Below are positions 1 through 7,600 of a stretch of 36,666 nucleotides of DNA, one piece after another; the first letter of the stretch is position 1, and every line of letters begins with the position of its first letter. The notes under the pieces are model-generated. The model was not told the origin of the DNA and searched no databases. It saw only the letters and a program-made list of their open reading frames with translations. The DNA is from Candidatus Thermoplasmatota archaeon (lineage in GTDB: Archaea; Thermoplasmatota; Thermoplasmata; UBA10834): NCBI GenBank assembly GCA_018814355.1, contig JAHIZT010000077.1:1-36666 (forward strand), given 5' to 3'. Made by a program: the position numbers and the translations under genes.

Positions 1-252
1 AGGGTATGTATTGCGCGTGCGCTGGTCAACGATCAGCAGATACTGCTCGCCGACGAACCGACCGGAAACCTGGACGTGAAGAACGGCGAGATCGTGCTCG
101 ATCTCATCAGGGACCTACATGATGACGATCACACCATCATCCTGATCACGCACAACCCGGAGATATCCAAGATGGGTGAGGTGCTCGTAGAGCTTCTCGA
201 CGGTCGGGTGGTATCGTCTGGGAATGTTGCTGGGGCAATGGGAGGTGGATAG
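1..252 (+). CDS. ABC transporter ATP-binding protein, LolD/MacB type (3' part only)
   Basis: The first 83 codons of the window, open from base 1, are the C-terminal part of an ABC ATPase; the 5' end lies outside. The end of the signature region (RVCIARAL), Walker B plus D-loop (ILLADEPTGNLD) and the switch histidine (LITHNP) are all visible. The PTGNLD form is typical of the LolD/MacB/FtsE group, which energises FtsX-like permeases that export substrates or do mechanical work at the membrane. It ends in TAG one base before the ATG of the DUF2318 gene, so the two are almost certainly co-transcribed. The permease partner would be expected just upstream, outside this window. Substrate unknown. 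Confidence 0.93.
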   Translation, partial: RVCIARALVNDQQILLADEPTGNLDVKNGEIVLDLIRDLHDDDHTIILITHNPEISKMGEVLVELLDGRVVSSGNVAGAMGGG

Positions 253-253
253 G

Positions 254-919
254 ATGGCTCGATCAAAGAGCAGAGCTGGGATGAAGAAGTGCCCTGTCTG
301 TCAGTGCGAGCTGAAGAGAAGTAACTACAGCGCTCACATGAAGCGACTCCACAATGTGGAATCCCCCGATGTGGACGAGAGGCGTGACGTTTCGCACAAG
401 GGTAAGCGATTGGAGATTCGGAAGGTCGAACTGGCCAGAAGACGAAGGACGAGACACATATCCATTGCAGCCTCTCTCGTCCTGATAGTCATCGTCGGCA
501 TCGCGCTGTACTTTTCGTTCCAAGGCAGTACGCCCGGGCCCTCTCCCGTGCAGGCACCGCCGCCGCAAGTCGAGAGCGCGGTGAGGATACCAGTTAGCCA
601 GCTTAGTACTAGCGCCACCTTCTACACATACAACTCGGGCAGTACTCTTGTCCGCTATTTCGGAGCTGTAGGGTCTGACGGCAATGTGCATGTCGCGGCG
701 GATGCGTGTGATGTCTGCTATTCGGAGAAGAAGGGCTATAGGCAGGTCGGCGGCGTCATGAAGTGCAACAACTGCGGGAAGGAGTTCGCAATCAACAGCG
801 TGGGGACTGAGAATCTCTCAGGAGGCTGCTGGCCGAGCTACTTGCCCGTGACAATATCGGGAGGGGACGCCGTTATCCAACTTTCCGACCTGAAGGCGAA
901 GAGTTTCATGTTTGCCTGA
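254..919 (+). CDS. Membrane-anchored DUF2318 (FtrD-like) protein with N-terminal zinc finger
   Basis: About 221 residues. The N-terminus carries a C2H2-like finger (CPVCQCELKRSNYSAHMKRLH), followed by a basic stretch, a single transmembrane helix at about residues 70-90, a Pro-rich linker and an extracytoplasmic domain. That domain matches DUF2318: ACDVCYSEKKGYRQ, MKCNNCGKEF, then NLSGGCWPSYLP near the end. In the family the paired CxxC motifs bind iron or another metal, and members accompany iron-uptake or MacB-like ABC systems. I chose ATG 254 rather than the upstream in-frame TTG/ATG-like starts at 224 because GGGAGGTGG lies directly upstream and the gene then abuts the ABC ATPase. An N-terminal cytoplasmic zinc finger on a DUF2318 protein is unusual. 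The family call is fairly secure; function is inferred. Confidence 0.82.
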   Translation: MARSKSRAGMKKCPVCQCELKRSNYSAHMKRLHNVESPDVDERRDVSHKGKRLEIRKVELARRRRTRHISIAASLVLIVIVGIALYFSFQGSTPGPSPVQAPPPQVESAVRIPVSQLSTSATFYTYNSGSTLVRYFGAVGSDGNVHVAADACDVCYSEKKGYRQVGGVMKCNNCGKEFAINSVGTENLSGGCWPSYLPVTISGGDAVIQLSDLKAKSFMFA

Positions 920-1479
920 GAACAAAACGCATGTGCAGACACCCGACCCTTCGGCTAGTAGAGGGTTATTGGATCAAGATAGACTCTTTCCCACTGCTCA
1001 AGGGGATTCTATGCCGGCAAAGAATTCCACCCAGACTTGTCACGCCTCCAGCTTTAGTCGCCAGTAGATTCCAGGTCAATATCCGGGTTCGAATGTCTAG
1101 TTGGAAAAAAGGAGAAAAAGGTTTAGTGCATTCTCCCAAATTCAATTCCGGCTGATTGACTTCTGGCCAGTGGCCCAGATATGGTGTCGGCCTACCCCGC
1201 TTTCGACTTATTGGCTCTTTTCTAATCTGAGGGGGCTGTAATCCGCGGGGAATCTGCCACACCCTTTGTTTTCTTCTTGAGATGGTACGAGTCCGGTGTG
1301 ACACGAACCCTCTGAAATCACTGGCTCGACCCGAAAAGGTACATGAGCGCCTGAAGATCGGGTCTTTAGAGAGCTGTAGAAAGGGAGGCAGAACCTCATC
1401 ACCCTAGCTCCCTCTAGGCCTTGCTCATCCCTAGGCTTAGACCAAGCTGCCTTCAACGATTGAGGGAGGAGTGACTCTG
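920..1479. other. Intergenic stretch without a supported gene
   Basis: About 560 bases between the DUF2318 gene and the convergent acetyltransferase gene. Short open frames exist on both strands, but their translations are low-complexity or lack recognisable motifs and ribosome-binding sites. I looked for RNase P RNA, SRP RNA and tRNA signatures and saw none. A purine-rich run (GGAAAAAAGGAGAAAAAGG) sits near 1101-1120. Confidence 0.5.
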
Positions 1480-1983
1480 TTAGTATTCGAATTGGCGCTC
1501 GAACAGTCTCGGATCCTTCTTCCATTCGCGACCAGAGAAGTCGATGAAAAGCTCTATTCTACCGATCTTATCGAAGCCTCGGCTGCGGAAGTACTCAATG
1601 GCTCTCTCGTTCCTGGCGACAGGTCTTACTGAGAGGTATTTGACTCCCTTTTGCTTTCGCACGCGCTTTCTCACTTCGTTCAGCAACATCGTGCCGATGC
1701 CTTTTCCTCGGCAACCCCTGCTCACAATCAGTGGCTCCACTTCGAATTCCTCTTCTCCATCCATGTATCCGACAAGGCCGACCACCTTTGAGCCGAGAGA
1801 AGCTACAATCAACTGACCGGGGCCGACCTTCTTCAGGTGCTCGTCAAAATGCAGTCCTGGATTGGCACCGCCGATTCCGGAGTCATCGTAAATATCTCTG
1901 TGCCATTGAGTGAGCTCGCCCCACAGTGCGCGACATTCTTCTCTGTCTTTGTCCTTATATCCTCGGATGACCACCTTCTTCAT
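1480..1983 (-). CDS. GNAT family N-acetyltransferase
   Basis: A 167-residue protein of normal GNAT length. The acetyl-CoA binding motif A is clear (VSRGCRGKGIGTMLLNEV, the R/Q-x-x-G-x-G/A loop), followed by motif B with NERAIEYFRSRGF, typical of RimI-like acetyltransferases. It should transfer an acetyl group from acetyl-CoA to an amine; the acceptor cannot be read from sequence. The ATG at 1983 has AGGGAGAGAT a few bases upstream, and a TATA-like ATTTTATGA lies about 55 bases upstream on the same strand. It ends in TAA. It stands alone, facing away from the aldo/keto reductase. Confidence 0.88.
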   Translation of the reverse strand: MKKVVIRGYKDKDREECRALWGELTQWHRDIYDDSGIGGANPGLHFDEHLKKVGPGQLIVASLGSKVVGLVGYMDGEEEFEVEPLIVSRGCRGKGIGTMLLNEVRKRVRKQKGVKYLSVRPVARNERAIEYFRSRGFDKIGRIELFIDFSGREWKKDPRLFERQFEY

Positions 1984-2517
1984 GGCGATCTCTCCCTATG
2001 AAGTCCGTTCACACAGACCATCAGGTCAGCTCTTCTCATAAAATCTCTCCTCGTTGCTGAACAGTTGTATTGCACTCGCGGTATTGAAAGCCCTCCAGTT
2101 CCCTGACCTCGGTTGCGTTTCAGATAGGAGCCCCCTAGAGTGTGTCATTTGGTTTCTGCTCCTTCCTTTGCTCTCAGAACCACTTGGCCCCTCGAAGTAG
2201 AGAGCTTTCGGATCCCTAATCGCTTGGACAAGTCGCGACCCCTTTTCGGGGCCCCGGGCGGAGAATCAATCCCTGCAGACTGAGGATTGGCGAGTCAGGT
2301 CGGAAATGGACCTCGTGGGGTTCGAACCCACCAGAACGACTGGCACCAATCATAGTCATAGAATTCCGTTGCACGTCCAGCAGTAGGTTGATAACGGACT
2401 TGTCTCATTCGAGCTAAGGAAGGTCGGTGTGGGATTCGCCCGACCGAGACGCTAACCGATGTGGGCCGGATCCCTTGAGAGCTTCAAGAGAAAGGATTTG
2501 CCGTGGAATCGGGGAAG
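1984..2517. other. Divergent intergenic region; contains a tRNA 3'-end-like element
   Basis: About 530 bases between the acetyltransferase and the aldo/keto reductase genes. It should hold both promoters. It also has a GC-rich hairpin near 2238-2252 (CCCC/GGGG around TTTTC) and the tRNA-like piece annotated separately. No convincing coding frame. Confidence 0.5.
2307..2331 (-). other. tRNA 3'-end-like remnant (T-arm plus acceptor strand)
   Basis: Read on the minus strand this is a perfect 5-bp T-stem GTGGG/CCCAC around a canonical TTCGAAC loop, then a 7-nt acceptor strand GAGGTCC and an A discriminator. A matching 5' acceptor (GGACCTC) is absent. The best candidate, GGACGTG at about 2372-2378, is at the right distance for a 72-nt tRNA but gives only five of seven pairs, and neither a D-arm nor an anticodon arm folds. 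It could be an attachment-site remnant, a decayed tRNA, or the 3' half of a split tRNA. Confidence 0.4.
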
Positions 2518-3675
2518 ATGCAGCTCCGGGATTTTGGAAGAGTAGACTGGAAGGTATCAGCTTTGGGCTTCGGCTGCATGCGTCTGCCTACCTTGGACGG
2601 AAAACCCCTGAGCGGCAAGATAGACGAACGAGAATCGATCAGGATGATCCGTCACGCAATCGACCATGGCGTCAACTACATCGATACTGCGTATCCGTAT
2701 CATGAGGGCAGGAGCGAGATCGTCCTCGGCAAGGCGCTCAAGGACGGATACCGAGAGAGGGTGAGGACGGCGACCAAGTCACCCATGTGGCTTATCAAGA
2801 GACAGAAGGATTTCGACACTTACCTGAACACGCAGCTCAGACGGCTCAAGACAGATCACATCGACTTCTACCTGCTCCACGGCCTGAACAAGAAGAGATG
2901 GCGCGACACCGTGCTCAAACACAACCTGCTGAAGAGGGCGGAGAACGCAATACAAGATGGGAAGATAGGTCACCTGGGGTTCTCGTTCCACGACGACTAC
3001 GCTGCTTTCAAGGAGATAGTCGACGGCTATGATGGATGGGACTTTTGTCAGATCCAGTACAACTACATGGATATCGAGAATCAGGCGGGCACGAAAGGGC
3101 TCAGGTACGCCGCATCCAAGGGCCTTGCCGTTGTCGTTATGGAGCCCCTGCTTGGAGGAAGGCTCGCGAATCCTCCTGCCAAGATCAGGAAGATGCTCGA
3201 TCGACACGACAGCAAGCGGTCTCCCGCGGACCTCGCACTCCAGTGGATCTGGAACCAGCCCGAGGTTTCCGTTATCCTGAGCGGCATGAGCACCATGAAA
3301 CAGGTAAAACAGAACATCAGGTCGGCCAGTTCATCTTACATAGGTTCCATGGACAAGAAGGATCTGAGATTCGTCGACCAGCTCCGGTCGAAGTACATGA
3401 AGGAGACGCCGATCTCGTGCACGAAGTGCGGATACTGCATGCCCTGCCCTAACGGGGTAGACATACCAGGCAACTTCGAACTGTACAACGACGGATACAT
3501 CCACCACGATGCGCAGACCTCTCGAAGGACTTACGAGAGGTTCATGGGCAAGAAGCAGAGGGCGAGCTGGTGTAAACAGTGCGGGAAATGCGCGAAGAAG
3601 TGCCCCCAGAAGCTCCCAATAATGACTCTCATGCCCGAGGTGCACTCGGTCCTCGGGGAGGGCATGCCCTTCTAA
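2518..3675 (+). CDS. Aldo/keto reductase with C-terminal 4Fe-4S ferredoxin domain
   Basis: About 385 residues. The N-terminal (beta/alpha)8 aldo/keto reductase domain shows the opening LGFGCMRLP, the catalytic Asp/Tyr segment NYIDTAYPYHEGRSE, a Lys in TKSPMW and the His of DFYLLHGLN. The last ~90 residues hold two cysteine clusters, CTKCGYCMPCPNGVDIP and CKQCGKCAKKCPQKLPI, which bind iron-sulfur clusters. This matches the ferredoxin-containing AKR group (COG1453), common in anaerobes, where electrons may come from ferredoxin as well as NAD(P)H; the substrate is unknown. I prefer ATG 2518 because homologues begin M-Q-x-R-x-F-G. A GTG at 2503 with AAAGGA upstream is the alternative. Probably monocistronic. 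Confidence 0.9.
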   Translation: MQLRDFGRVDWKVSALGFGCMRLPTLDGKPLSGKIDERESIRMIRHAIDHGVNYIDTAYPYHEGRSEIVLGKALKDGYRERVRTATKSPMWLIKRQKDFDTYLNTQLRRLKTDHIDFYLLHGLNKKRWRDTVLKHNLLKRAENAIQDGKIGHLGFSFHDDYAAFKEIVDGYDGWDFCQIQYNYMDIENQAGTKGLRYAASKGLAVVVMEPLLGGRLANPPAKIRKMLDRHDSKRSPADLALQWIWNQPEVSVILSGMSTMKQVKQNIRSASSSYIGSMDKKDLRFVDQLRSKYMKETPISCTKCGYCMPCPNGVDIPGNFELYNDGYIHHDAQTSRRTYERFMGKKQRASWCKQCGKCAKKCPQKLPIMTLMPEVHSVLGEGMPF

Positions 3676-3759
3676 ATGACCGTACCCCGCTCGGTCGGGA
3701 CCACATATGCCGAATACCGGATAAGGTATGGCCGCGATCCTTCAAATCGGGAAGCAAAC

Positions 3760-3768
3760 AATTTATGA
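3760..3768 (+). promoter_or_regulatory. TATA box for tRNA-Gly
   Basis: AATTTATGA centred about 28 bases ahead of the 5' end of the tRNA-Gly gene, the spacing expected for archaeal TBP/TFB promoters. Confidence 0.6.
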
Positions 3769-3791
3769 GTGGATGCGCTTCACGCCACCGA

Positions 3792-3905
3792 GCAGGTGTA
3801 ATCTAGCTGGTTAGGATTTTGGCCTTCCAACTACTCCAAGAACAGAAAGATAAAATTGGAGAGGGACGAAAGCCAACGGCCCGGGTTCAAATCCCGGCAC
3901 CTGCA
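3792..3905 (+). tRNA. tRNA-Gly(UCC) with a 41-nt intron
   Basis: Acceptor GCAGGTG pairs with CACCTGC followed by discriminator A; CCA is not encoded. The D-stem is ATCT/GGAT, the anticodon stem TTGGC/GCCAA, and the T-arm CCGGG-TTCAAAT-CCCGG. The anticodon loop reads CTTCCA up to position 37, giving anticodon UCC at 3826-3828. An intron at 3830-3870 interrupts positions 37/38, the canonical archaeal site. It contains its own 6-bp helix CTCCAA/TTGGAG (3834-3839 with 3856-3861), consistent with a bulge-helix-bulge substrate. Removing the intron leaves a normal 73-nt tRNA. Confidence 0.95.
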
Positions 3906-3960
3906 CTTTCGTTCCGTTAGGTTTCAGTTCAGCCCTACTCGCAATCTCTTGCTTGTCGGT

Positions 3961-4164
3961 CTAAGCCTCGTCCTCGTTCTCTCCGAGCACAGGGTTGTGT
4001 GCGAGTGCGTATATCTCGTCGAATTGCCTCGATTCAGCCAGCGCTAGTTGCTGGTTGAAGCAGTGTGGATGGAATCCGACAACCCTCGAGTGTGCGTAGT
4101 TGTCGAAATCGTCTTCGGTTTCAGTCTTCAGTTCTGGCTGCTTCTTCTTCCACAGTCGTACCAT
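3961..4164 (-). CDS. Small acidic protein of unknown function
   Basis: A 67-residue ORF starting MVRLWKKKQPELKTETEDDF and ending in an acidic tail. I see no known domain. ATG 4164 follows AGGTG by about 7 bases, and that ribosome-binding site overlaps the TAG stop of the preceding small ORF, which argues that the pair is translated as an operon. The frame is also continuous with the upstream ORF except for that one TAG (see findings). The local base composition is more AT-rich than the neighbouring core genes, so this may be acquired DNA. Confidence 0.4.
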   Translation of the reverse strand: MVRLWKKKQPELKTETEDDFDNYAHSRVVGFHPHCFNQQLALAESRQFDEIYALAHNPVLGENEDEA

Positions 4165-4173
4165 CTCAAACAC

Positions 4174-4407
4174 CTATCCTGTCATTTCCGCGTACTCACT
4201 TGCTTCAGGCTCTACTTCGATGTCGGTCTGCAAGCTCCGATCTATCTCAGACAGATCATTCAGGAGCTGTGAGATGTCCGTAACATCTTCTCCAAGACTC
4301 GACATCTCGTTCGCGAGATCCTCGAGATCCTGAAGCGTGTGTGTCTTCGCCCACTCTATCGCATAGGCGTTTCGGACCGCTGCTTGCGCCGCATCCCTGT
4401 GCTTCAT
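4174..4407 (-). CDS. Small acidic, probably coiled-coil protein of unknown function
   Basis: A 77-residue ORF from ATG 4407 (MKHRDAAQAAVRNAYAIEW). The middle is heptad-like and leucine/acid rich (DLEDLANEMSSLGEDV, ISQLLNDLSEIDRSL), suggesting a coiled coil or helical hairpin. AGGATGGG lies just ahead of the start, and a good TATA box and inverted repeat lie upstream. It ends in TAG at 4174-4176. It could be a small regulator or antitoxin-like protein, but nothing in the sequence proves this. A longer frame extends to 4542, but that extension crosses the promoter-like region. Confidence 0.45.
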   Translation of the reverse strand: MKHRDAAQAAVRNAYAIEWAKTHTLQDLEDLANEMSSLGEDVTDISQLLNDLSEIDRSLQTDIEVEPEASEYAEMTG

Positions 4408-4439
4408 TGCATCCCATCCTAAAGCGTTTGTCTGACGAT

Positions 4440-4471
4440 TTGTCAGCTGAATTGCCGTATATCGCTGACAA
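4440..4471. promoter_or_regulatory. Inverted-repeat operator candidate ahead of the small-ORF pair
   Basis: TTGTCAGC at 4440-4447 is repeated as its perfect reverse complement GCTGACAA at 4464-4471, arms 24 bases apart. A further half-site CTGAC lies at 4432-4436. The repeat abuts a minus-strand TATA box and would cover the predicted transcription start, the usual position for an archaeal repressor site. Confidence 0.45.
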
Positions 4472-4472
4472 G

Positions 4473-4480
4473 TATTTATA
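4473..4480 (-). promoter_or_regulatory. TATA box for the small-ORF pair
   Basis: Minus-strand TATAAATA, about 66 bases upstream of ATG 4407, predicting a transcript start near 4448, inside the inverted repeat. Confidence 0.5.
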
Positions 4481-4523
4481 CATTCTTGAAATGACGCAAT
4501 CCTCAAGCCAGAATGGTTGGATT

Positions 4524-4576
4524 CTGGATCCAGCCTCTTCATAGAAATCTCTACGAGATTTCTGTGCTGGATTCAG
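4524..4576. repeat. Large nested hairpin
   Basis: An outer stem CTGGATCCAGC (4524-4534) with GCTGGATTCAG (4566-4576), one mismatch in 11, encloses a perfect 9-bp inner stem AGAAATCTC (4543-4551) / GAGATTTCT (4555-4563) with a three-base loop. The two stems are separated by an asymmetric internal loop of 8 and 2 bases. It lies between the divergent small-ORF promoter and the TPR gene. Confidence 0.6.
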
Positions 4577-4693
4577 ACATGAGCCGCATATCTGGCGAAA
4601 ACACACTGGATCACCCGTCGGACGAGAGAACGCATTTCCCAAATGCTGTCCCGAGCGAGCCATGCGATATGCTGGAAACCATTTTATCGAGCG

Positions 4694-7600
4694 ATGCATA
4701 TCAAGTCGCAATCAGCCAGGTGGAAGTGTTTGGGCTTACTTGACACGCTCTTGAACAAGGAGAAGAAGCTCCTGGAGAAGTCTAAGAAAGAACTGGCAAG
4801 AGTGGACTCCCTCGAAAAGAGCGGCAGGTCGAAAGAGGCCTTGGCCGAGCTAGAGAAGACCAGCGCGATGCTGAAGGAGAACATGATCTTCATCGGAAAG
4901 ATGAGACTTGACTTTTCGCCCGTTTTCTCCGATCTGGGAAAAAAGTTCCTGGGATTCGACAGGGCACAGATGGCCCAGGATGCGGCCAGAGTGTCCCTCC
5001 AGCTGGACCCGAAGAACTCAGTCGCGATGGTTGTCGACGGACGTTCAGCTATCAGACTAGGCAATGTGAAGGAAGCGCTCATCACGTTGTCGAGCGCAGT
5101 CGCGGTCTTCCCGAAGTCCGAGGATCTCTGGTCCGCACTGGGGGACGCGCAGGAGTCATCCGGAGATATCGGCAACTCTATCGAGAGCTACAAGTGCGCG
5201 CTCGAAATCAACTCTCGGGCCATAGAATACTACGACAAGATACTCGCGCACACGCCCCAAGACACCGACATGATGAAAAGGAAGGGGACAGCGCTCACGA
5301 AGCTGCAGCGGTATGACGACTCCGTCAAAACCTTTCAGGCAGGAATCGCCATCGACCCAAAGGACAAGGATCTCTGGATCGGCATCGCGACCGCACTGAA
5401 CTCCGCTGGGAAGAGTGACGAGGCCATCAAGGCTTTGAACAAGGCGCTGAAGTTGGACCCCAACGACAAGTACTGTCACGATAACCTAGGCAGGATACTG
5501 CTGAAGCTGGGGAGACCCGAGGAGGCGCTCGAGAGCTTCTCGAGGGCGGCGGAGATAGACCGGGGCGACAAGATCGTGTGGAACGAGCTCGGAGTCGTCC
5601 AGGAGGAGCTGAAGCAGTACGATGCGGCGCTCGAATCGTTCGACCGCGCGCTCACGATCGACCCAAAGGATATCAACGTACTCAACAACAAGAAGATGAC
5701 ACTGCTGAAGGTCGAGAGATATCCAGACCTCATCATGACTTGCGACAAGATACTCCTTCTGAACCCGCAGGACCATGGGACTCTCCTCGACAAGGCCCGC
5801 GCGCTGTTCGCCATGGACAAGATCGGCGAGGCACTCACATTCGCCGACTCATCGCTCGTTCTGGCACCAAAGTCAAAGGACGCCATGAACCTCAAGAAAG
5901 AGTGTCTGATCAGGTTGGGGAGGCACGAGGACGTAGTCGTCTGGTGCAACAAGATACTCGCGGTGGACCCGAACGACTATGTCGCCACGCACGATAAGGG
6001 CGTCGCGCAGATGAAGGCCGGCAGGCCCCAGGAAGCCGTGAAGACCTTTGAAAGGGGGCTGAAAGCCGTGCCCACGCAGTTGCCGATGCTTGAGAGCCTG
6101 AAGGAAGCGTACAAGCAGCTTCAGAAGGACGACCTCGTGGTCCAGACTTGCGACAGGATCGTGGCAGTGGACCAGAACAACAAGGCTGCGTACTTCGACA
6201 AGGCAGTCGCGCTAGACAGGGCGGAGAAATACGACGAGTGTCAGGCCGCTTATCGGCTTGCGCTCAAGCACGACCCCACCAATCCAGATGTGTTCTACAA
6301 CATCGCAGCCCTATTCCTCAGGATCGGCAAACCGCGAGAGGCAGTCGACTACGCGAAGCAGGGCCTTATCGTCGCGCCGGGATCGCACTCCCTCTGGCGC
6401 ATAAGGGGAGATGCGAGCTACCAATCCAAAGAATACGAGAATGCCGTCGCCTCATACGGAAAGGCAGTTGAGCTGGACCCGAGCGACAAGAAATCGTACA
6501 AGACCATGGGTCGAGCACTGGTCGAGCTCAAGAGGTACGAGCAGGGACTGGTAGCCTTCGAGCACGCTGCCAAGCTGGACTCGAAGGACGCGGACGCGTG
6601 GTACCAGAAGTGTGTCGCGCTCGAATGGCTGGACCGCGACCAGGACGCGCTGTCATCCATCACCGAGGCCGTGCGCCTGAACGCTACAGTTCCAGAGTAT
6701 AGGGTGAAGCAGGGCGTATTGCTGACTAAACTCGGCAAGCCAGATGAGGCGCTGAATGCGTACGACGAAGCGGTCAAGATATCGCCGAGGAGCGTGCATG
6801 TCCTCAATGCGAAGAAGGACCTCCTCAAATCCCTTAAGCGGAACGAGGAGGTCGTCACCGTCTGCAACGAGATCCTCAAGCTCGCACCCAAGGACAGAGA
6901 CGCGCTTGTTGACAAAGGCAGCGCCTCGCTGTTCCTGAAGAAGCCCAACGAGGCGCTCGTGTGCTTCAACAAAGCGCTCGATCACCATGCAGACGATCTT
7001 GATGTCCTCGAGCTGAAGAAGCTGGCGCTCATCTCGATGGACGACCCCGACAGCGTCGTTTCGGTCACGGACCACATTCTAAGGTTGAGCCCAAAGAACA
7101 AGAACGCGCACTCGGACCGCGCAGCGGCACTGGAGAAGCTAGATCGGATGGACGAGGCGCTCAAGAGCTACGAGCACGCGCTCAGTCTGGACCAGAAGGA
7201 TGTCTTCCTCTGGAACAGGAAGGGGTTGCTGCTGCTGAGTGCGGGGAACCCTGCACAAGCTGCCGAGGCTTTCGAAATAGCCATCAAGCTCGATTCCAAC
7301 CAGCCCTTCGTGCTCAACAACAAGGGCAAGGCCTATCTCGAGCTCCGAAGGTTCGAGGAGTCCCTTGCGGACTTCAAGAAGGCGATCAAGATACTCCCCA
7401 ATGTGGCGGAATTTCACATGAACCAGGGGCGGGCGCTTGCTAGCCTCGGGAGGTTCGATGATAGCATCGGATCCTTCAACGCGGCCAGGAGACTTGCGCC
7501 AAAGGACGTGGCGACGCTGAAGTACATGGGCATGGCGCTCCTGAAGCTGAACAGGACCTCCGAGGCCCTGGGGGCTTTCGACGAGTCCATAAGGCTTGGG

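Noticed and set aside
920-1479. Possible RNase P or SRP RNA in the gene-poor stretch
   Set aside because: None of the conserved core sequences of either RNA is present on either strand.
2427-2705. 92-codon ORF overlapping the aldo/keto reductase start
   Set aside because: Out of frame with the conserved reductase and without motifs or a ribosome-binding site.
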